Origin: Diploscapter coronatus
Lineage: Eukaryota; Nematoda; Chromadorea; Rhabditida; Rhabditidae
Reading direction: 5' to 3'
DNA length: 64,000 nucleotides
NCBI GenBank assembly: GCA_964036155.1
Contig: OZ038423.1
Span: 54,699,249-54,763,248, forward strand
The translations under genes and the position numbers were made by a program. Below are positions 59,201-64,000 of the stretch, one piece after another (position 1 is the stretch's first letter; each line of letters starts with the position of its first letter). Below the pieces are notes generated by a model. It had not been told where the DNA came from. It ran no database searches and was given only the letters and a program-made list of their open reading frames with translations.

Positions 59201-62200
59201 AGTGAATAAGGAACCGAGCAGCCTCTAACAAGTACTTTTTATCTAACTTTTAGAATCAATCTAAAAGAGCATCATCCTTTTAAAAGAAACTCATCTCAAA
59301 CATTGGAATAAAGGTACAAGTCAAGTAGAGTAAGCTAATTTTAGCTCTGAGACATGACGAGCTCAATATTCTCCCGTCATATTAAAGCTATGATCACCCA
59401 TCTCTTGTACAAACTATATATAGGTTTGGGCAAACGAGTGTTCTTTAGGGGAACCCAAAATAGTGACTAGACAGACCTGCTGCAGCATGATGCCCATTTG
59501 CGGAGCGCCAGTGGCCACGTCGTAGGGTTGATGGATAGGGTAGAATTGAGCAAACTGGGTGTCCATCAGGGACATGTAGTCGAAATTGTCCTCACAATCC
59601 TAAAGCACATTCATTGCTTTTTACTTTGAAAAAGAATAAAAAAAACGAATACCATTTGATTCATTAAGTTTAGAAAAAATTGCAGAATACCTGTCAGATT
59701 GATTTGAATGAATGAATGAATAATGAATTTTAGGAATCTCTACAGACACTTGTTCGTAACTATGAACAAAGTGTACGAGTGTGAAAAATCGTTATCGCAC
59801 AAGACAAGGTGCAGATGAGAGAATGGACACTTTGGATATTTGAGAGCTAGAATGGGCTACCTGAATCTCATCCCAGTCGGGCAGAGGACCTCTGGCTTTG
59901 CGCTGAGAGGGAGTCAGTTTGGGAGGGGCGTGCGGGTTGCCGCGGGGCTGCTGAGCACCTCTGCAAACAAGTTGAATTAATTAGAATGGGAAGAGGGACG
60001 TGATGATTTCTATATTATATATTTTGAAATGACCGACTTTCAAACTCGACCCTCAAATCGGTTCGCAGAAAAAATAGCATGTCGAACTGAGAGAAAAAGG
60101 TGTCTTCTTTATCAATCTCGAAGAGATGAGCTATTTTTCTCCCGTGAATCGATTTGTGGGCCGAGTTTTGAGAAGTTTGAAAAATCGATATCAATTTCAA
60201 TCTCAATGCTCATCATTCCTTCGATCAAAAAGATGTTTCTTCACTTACCTATCATTATTCTGATAGTATGGCTTGGCCTGCTGCTGCTGCTGCTTGTCCT
60301 GTGCATTGGCAGACATTGCAGGGTTTGCAGCGTTCTGTTGCATGGGCGACTTGCTCCCGGCCGCCAGATGAGGCGACTGGTTGTGGGAATGCATGGTCTG
60401 GGGAGGAGGCGCTGCAGTAGTGACACTGGCCAGAGGAACTGCTGCCGGACTCTGCTGCTGCTGACTTCCCGATGCGCTTCCGCTACTGCTGCCGCCGTGC
60501 TGCGGCTCCTTCTTGTGCCAGTAGTCCTTCTGCTGCACAGGCCCGCCGCCTCCGCTCTGTCCGTGCTGCTGCTGCTTGTTCTGGCCCTGGTAACGCGGTC
60601 CGCCACGGCCACCAGACCGATTCTGCGACTGCTGCTGATTGTTGCCTGAAATTACTTGAGAATTTGAATTTTTATTGGAGCATATTGAAAACCACGATCC
60701 TTCAAAAGTAAGCTTATGCAAAAAAAAGAATGTTCTTCCAAAAATCTTCATTCCATTTCGCATTGCTTGTGGGCCTGAGTTCTTTAGGTAGTCAGTTATG
60801 TCTAGGACGGTCTGATTTTCCTGTTACAAAAAGCCCTCATTTCAAAACCGTGAGAATGTTCGATACAGATATAAACAAGACGAAAATCTACCAAGTTCAA
60901 ATCTATTCAGTGCTCAATTCAGAAATCAGAATTGACATCATAATGGACGGCAAATTGATTATGACGGAATGACAAAAGTTCGTCTTTCTCTTTATTTATA
61001 TCACTGCCCATTGCTCTATCTCTATCTACGGCATATGGTCATACCTAGGAAATCTTGAACCGCGATTAATCGCATTAAAAGATAGTATATCTTATCGAGA
61101 GACGGAAAGAAGAAATGTTCCTTTTCGTTTTCGATATGATACACCATATCGTTTCATTCTGTTAACCGTGGTTCGAAATTTCCCAAGTTTGCATATGGTC
61201 ATTTTAAAATTTCAGAATTTTCCCATTGCGCCTTTTTCAAACTGTCGAATGGGAATAAAGCAGGTATTGAAGATCGATTTGTTTGGTTCAAAGAAATTTC
61301 CCTTACCCATGTGGGACTTGTAGTTGCCACCACCTCCAGCCGAGGTCGCATTTGTACCCGCTGCCTGGCCAGTCTGATTCTGACCTTGCCCGCCACTCGT
61401 TCCATTGATGCCCTGCTGCTTCTCGTCGCGAGTCGTCTGATTATGACGATGCGAGGAATGGACCTGCAGTTTCATTTTTGGCTTTTTGAAAATGCCCGAG
61501 TTTGAAAAATGAAGAATTGTTATTGGGAGAATTCAGAGAGCCCGAGTAGGGGACCTAGGATTATCTAGTTTTAAATGAATGACTCAATGCGTTGATCATT
61601 TTCATATCATATACAACCTATTCCAACATTCGTTATTCTTCAAACTCCCCGTGGAAAGCTAATTGTCCATCAAAAATTACCTCATTGGGTTCCTTATTCT
61701 GAACCGACTCCATATTAGAATTAATAGTAGTGTGAGGAAGTGAAGTAGTCTGAAATTAATTAATTAGTTCAACAAGTCTTTATGACTATAATGCCAATCT
61801 AGATAGCATACTGATAGCACGTGACGAATAAGAAGTTCGTTCGAAGTCGAAATGTTGTAAGCATGTGGAAAAATATGAATTCCCAAAATCTTATTTATCC
61901 AAGTCAGTTTTTCTCCTATCATTTTTATCGCTAGAAGCATTGGTGTAGTGAATTCTTACGCGCATCTAAACATCTCTCATGAACTTCTTATTCGTCGCGC
62001 ATCTTTAATATGTAGTTCTAAAAAGCGAACTTTGTGCCTCTTCAGTATGCAGTTGTTTTGAAGCGAGATTGAAAAATCGATTGATTAGATTACCACAAAC
62101 AGGCAGATGAATGTCAATAATCAAAGTATTGCCTCTAAATGGGAGCGGGAGCAAAAGAGAATGTTCAAAATCTATCATTTGTGTCAGATTTTCAACTGTT

Positions 62201-63733
62201 TCAATGTTCAAAGACTATTTTAGGTCAAGTTTCCAAATGTAGTGGGGAACTTTTATTATCAATCAAACGACTGATTGTCTCGTGTTTTTCTGCACCTGAA
62301 TTGAGGTCTAGACTACATACTCATGGCTACTATTCACGAGAAACTCGCTGTTCTGTACAAATGGTCAATATTTGGTCATTTCTTTCTGCATACTGTACAC
62401 CATTTGTAAACATGATTTTTCGGATTTCGAATAGGAAATTTAACTGACCACGAAATTCAATTGTTCCTCAGTGCCATTGATTAGAGAATGGATAGGAATA
62501 GAGGCAGCCGACTGAAAAACAACACAAATAATCATTGTTCACGGAAATATTACTGAATTGAGTAAGGAGAGAATAACATAGTTGATCATTCATTTTTTCC
62601 TTGTTTTCAAAAATTGTTTCTGACAGAACAGTTTTCCAAGATATTTTTCCTCCGAGATGGCTGTCTTCTCAAATTTAGGAGAAGAGGATAAATCTCCTCA
62701 AACGATCAAATTGATATACCTGTGCAATGTTGTTGGTGTTGATAGCCTCCTTTATGCCCTTTGCATTCTTCTTCCAGCCCTGACTCGCTCCTTGTTTGTA
62801 GTAGATTCCACTCGCGGCATTCTCCGCGTAGCTGAAAAGGAATGAATACAAATGATAGAATTTCAATGAAATCAGCCGAATGCATTCTGCATTTTCGATG
62901 ACAAAATTCTTCGAGCCATTGATTACGTCAGCAAAATTTCAATGATTTGATATGAACGATGAGTGTACGGTTCGTATATATGACTATGCATATTCAAGGT
63001 GGAAGTATATCATGATGAACATGTTATAAAAAAAAAGAATAAATGCGATATCTGAAGTATTTTCACTCTCGAGGTCTAAATTGAAGTTAGGAGAATATAC
63101 TTGTAAGGTTTTACATTTGATATCAGATAACATGGATTGGAGTTACAATTACGCAAAATTGCATAAGAATTCATCGAAAAGTTTTTGGGTGATCTTTTCC
63201 AGTGATTGTCTCGCAATATATTCACTAAATTCTTCTATCATCTTTTCATGTTACTTGTTGGATTCGTAACTGCCTTCATCTCTGATAAGAAGTTATTTCT
63301 AGTGTGCTCATTTTATGCTCGAAATCCTCTTAAAGTCGAGCAATCTCGATGATCAGAAATGAATGAACATTTTTCTCATGGTTTAGTTCTGTATTCTAAA
63401 TTTTCTAATCGATATGACAGTAAAATATATATGCCTAGTACAGATCAGTTCTAGCTCTACATCAATTTACATCTTGCCATTCATCGCTCTTCGATGCTCT
63501 TTCAAAAGCGCCGCTTTAATAAGCTAATAATGAAAACTTGGGGATACATAAATAAATGAAAGGATAAGAAATCGATCGTGTGAAAATTAGAAAAGGACTT
63601 TTGGAGCTTTTGAAAATATAGAAAAAAAAACATGACAGTCCGAAATAAACATTGAAAAATAATGAAGCTGATGCGATATTCAGATCAATACTTACAATGA
63701 AAGATGATTGCTAATGAGCTGCAAGACAGACAT
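56222..63733 (-). CDS. larp-1: LARP1-type La-related protein lacking a DM15 region
   Basis: Thirteen exons: 63696-63733, 62720-62831, 62449-62511, 61681-61749, 61307-61463, 60249-60645, 59861-59960, 59477-59599, 58621-58741, 57797-58013, 57331-57496, 56668-57144, 56222-56377; 2196 nt, 731 residues. The start is [17 protein letters not shown]. Residues about 100-460 are low complexity, Gln/Gly/Pro-rich with RGG-like ([12 protein letters not shown]) and poly-Gln runs. The La motif is at about 461-545 ([50 protein letters not shown]), followed by [10 protein letters not shown]; this is the LARP1 rather than the LARP4/6/7 type. A Ser/Thr/Pro/Gln-rich stretch leads to [10 protein letters not shown] and a Ser/Asn/Gly tail. 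LARP1 proteins bind mRNA 5' ends and poly(A) and regulate translation. AATAAA begins two bases after the TAA. Confidence 0.9.
60035..60179. mobile_element. MITE, family 4, copy 2 (LARP intron)
   Basis: The left GACTTTCAAACTCGACCC and the right GGCCGAGTTTTGAGAAGTTT are imperfect inverted ends. The interior matches the ubxn-4 intron copy (GCAGAAAAAATAG, GAGAGAAAAA). Confidence 0.65.
61042..61190. mobile_element. MITE, family 3, copy 3 (LARP intron)
   Basis: Imperfect inverted ends: CCTAGGAAATCTTGAACCGC at the left, and GTGGTTCGAAATTTCCCAAG at the right. An inner GATTAATCGCATTAAAAGAT region pairs loosely with the GTTTCATTCTGTTAACC side. It shares GAGACGGAAAGAAGAAATG and TTATCGAGAGACGG motifs with the cul-1 intron copies. 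Confidence 0.65.
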
Positions 63734-64000
63734 TTACATTCACCTGCTCGAAGATAAAGATCTGTAAATTTGCAGAACAAAGAACTGCAGAATATAAAAT
63801 CGAGATGCATTTTTGATGATTTTTTTAAACATCAAACGTTACAAATCGCACAAACTAAAACATTGTTCATCGTTGCGCAATCTCTGCTGACAGAACTCAA
63901 ATTGAACATTCTTCTGCAGGAAGAAACATATAGGTGAAAAAGACTGACGAGGGAATAAAAATATCCCTAAAAGAAGATCAATCTATAAACTGAGAAGGCG
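63734..64000. other. Upstream region of the LARP gene at the right edge
   Basis: 267 bases upstream of the predicted LARP ATG. Probably promoter or 5' UTR; no defined element or exon of another gene could be recognised. Confidence 0.4.

Noticed and set aside
60029..60649. 206-codon plus-strand open frame with Leu-rich C-terminus
   Set aside because: It is antisense to the Gln/Gly-rich LARP exon (60249-60645); the CAG/CTG repeats read as Leu on the other strand. No splice or start context.
1..64000. tRNA, rRNA or other structural RNA genes
   Set aside because: I looked for tRNA B-box (GGTTCGAATCC-like) and rRNA-like GC blocks and found none; a tRNAscan/Infernal run would be decisive.

Overview
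The window looks like nuclear DNA of a nematode. The genes are split by many GT-AG introns, often only 36-50 nt long and ending in TTTCAG or similar, in an AT-rich background. Several predicted starts lie a few bases to about 40 bases downstream of an acceptor-like TTTCAG/TTTTAG, as expected for spliced-leader trans-splicing. The gene set also recalls Caenorhabditis elegans chromosome III: from memory, cul-1, hmg-1.2, larp-1, ift-139, cutc-1, ubxn-4 and a gsto gene map there, and cutc-1 and ubxn-4 are neighbours there as here. The species cannot be fixed from sequence alone. Every exon chain below was built by hand; for the full-length genes the summed exons divide by three and each junction keeps frame.

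Layout, left to right. 0.5-1.1 kb (-): a 147-residue protein I do not recognise. 1.75-3.97 kb (-): DEF8. 5.0-7.6 kb (-): a two-box HMGB protein (hmg-1.2). 8.8-12.1 kb (+): a PALS1/MPP5-type MAGUK. 12.9-16.3 kb (+): a secreted class 3 lipase. 17.7-25.05 kb (+): cul-1, 20 exons, 786 residues. Then a run of minus-strand genes: ift-139/TTC21B (26.0-35.1 kb, 36 exons, 1284 residues), cutc-1 (36.0-37.8), ubxn-4 (38.8-42.8), an omega-class glutathione transferase (43.3-45.3), a LUC7-like splicing factor (46.2-53.3) and a LARP1-type La-module protein (56.2-63.7). A separate plus-strand gene (49.2-51.7 kb) lies inside a 3.4-kb intron of the LUC7-like gene. It encodes a membrane-anchored protein with a repeated YDPNYQ motif.

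The genes are mostly housekeeping and do not form one pathway. Themes are ubiquitin handling (CUL-1 as SCF scaffold, UBXN-4 as ER p97 adaptor), RNA (LUC7-like, LARP1), cilia (IFT139), polarity (MAGUK) and redox/copper (GSTO, CutC).

The accessory content is a set of small non-autonomous DNA transposons in introns and spacers. They include a hAT-like element with a perfect 8-bp target duplication, a 1.27-kb TA-flanked element in the lipase gene, and four further inverted-repeat families with two or three copies each in this window. The most unusual items are the nested gene with its tandemly duplicated exon/intron unit and an AT-AG intron, the LARP1 protein that stops without a DM15 region, and an ambiguous 9-nt microexon in ubxn-4. 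I see no tRNA, rRNA, CRISPR array or prokaryotic-type system.
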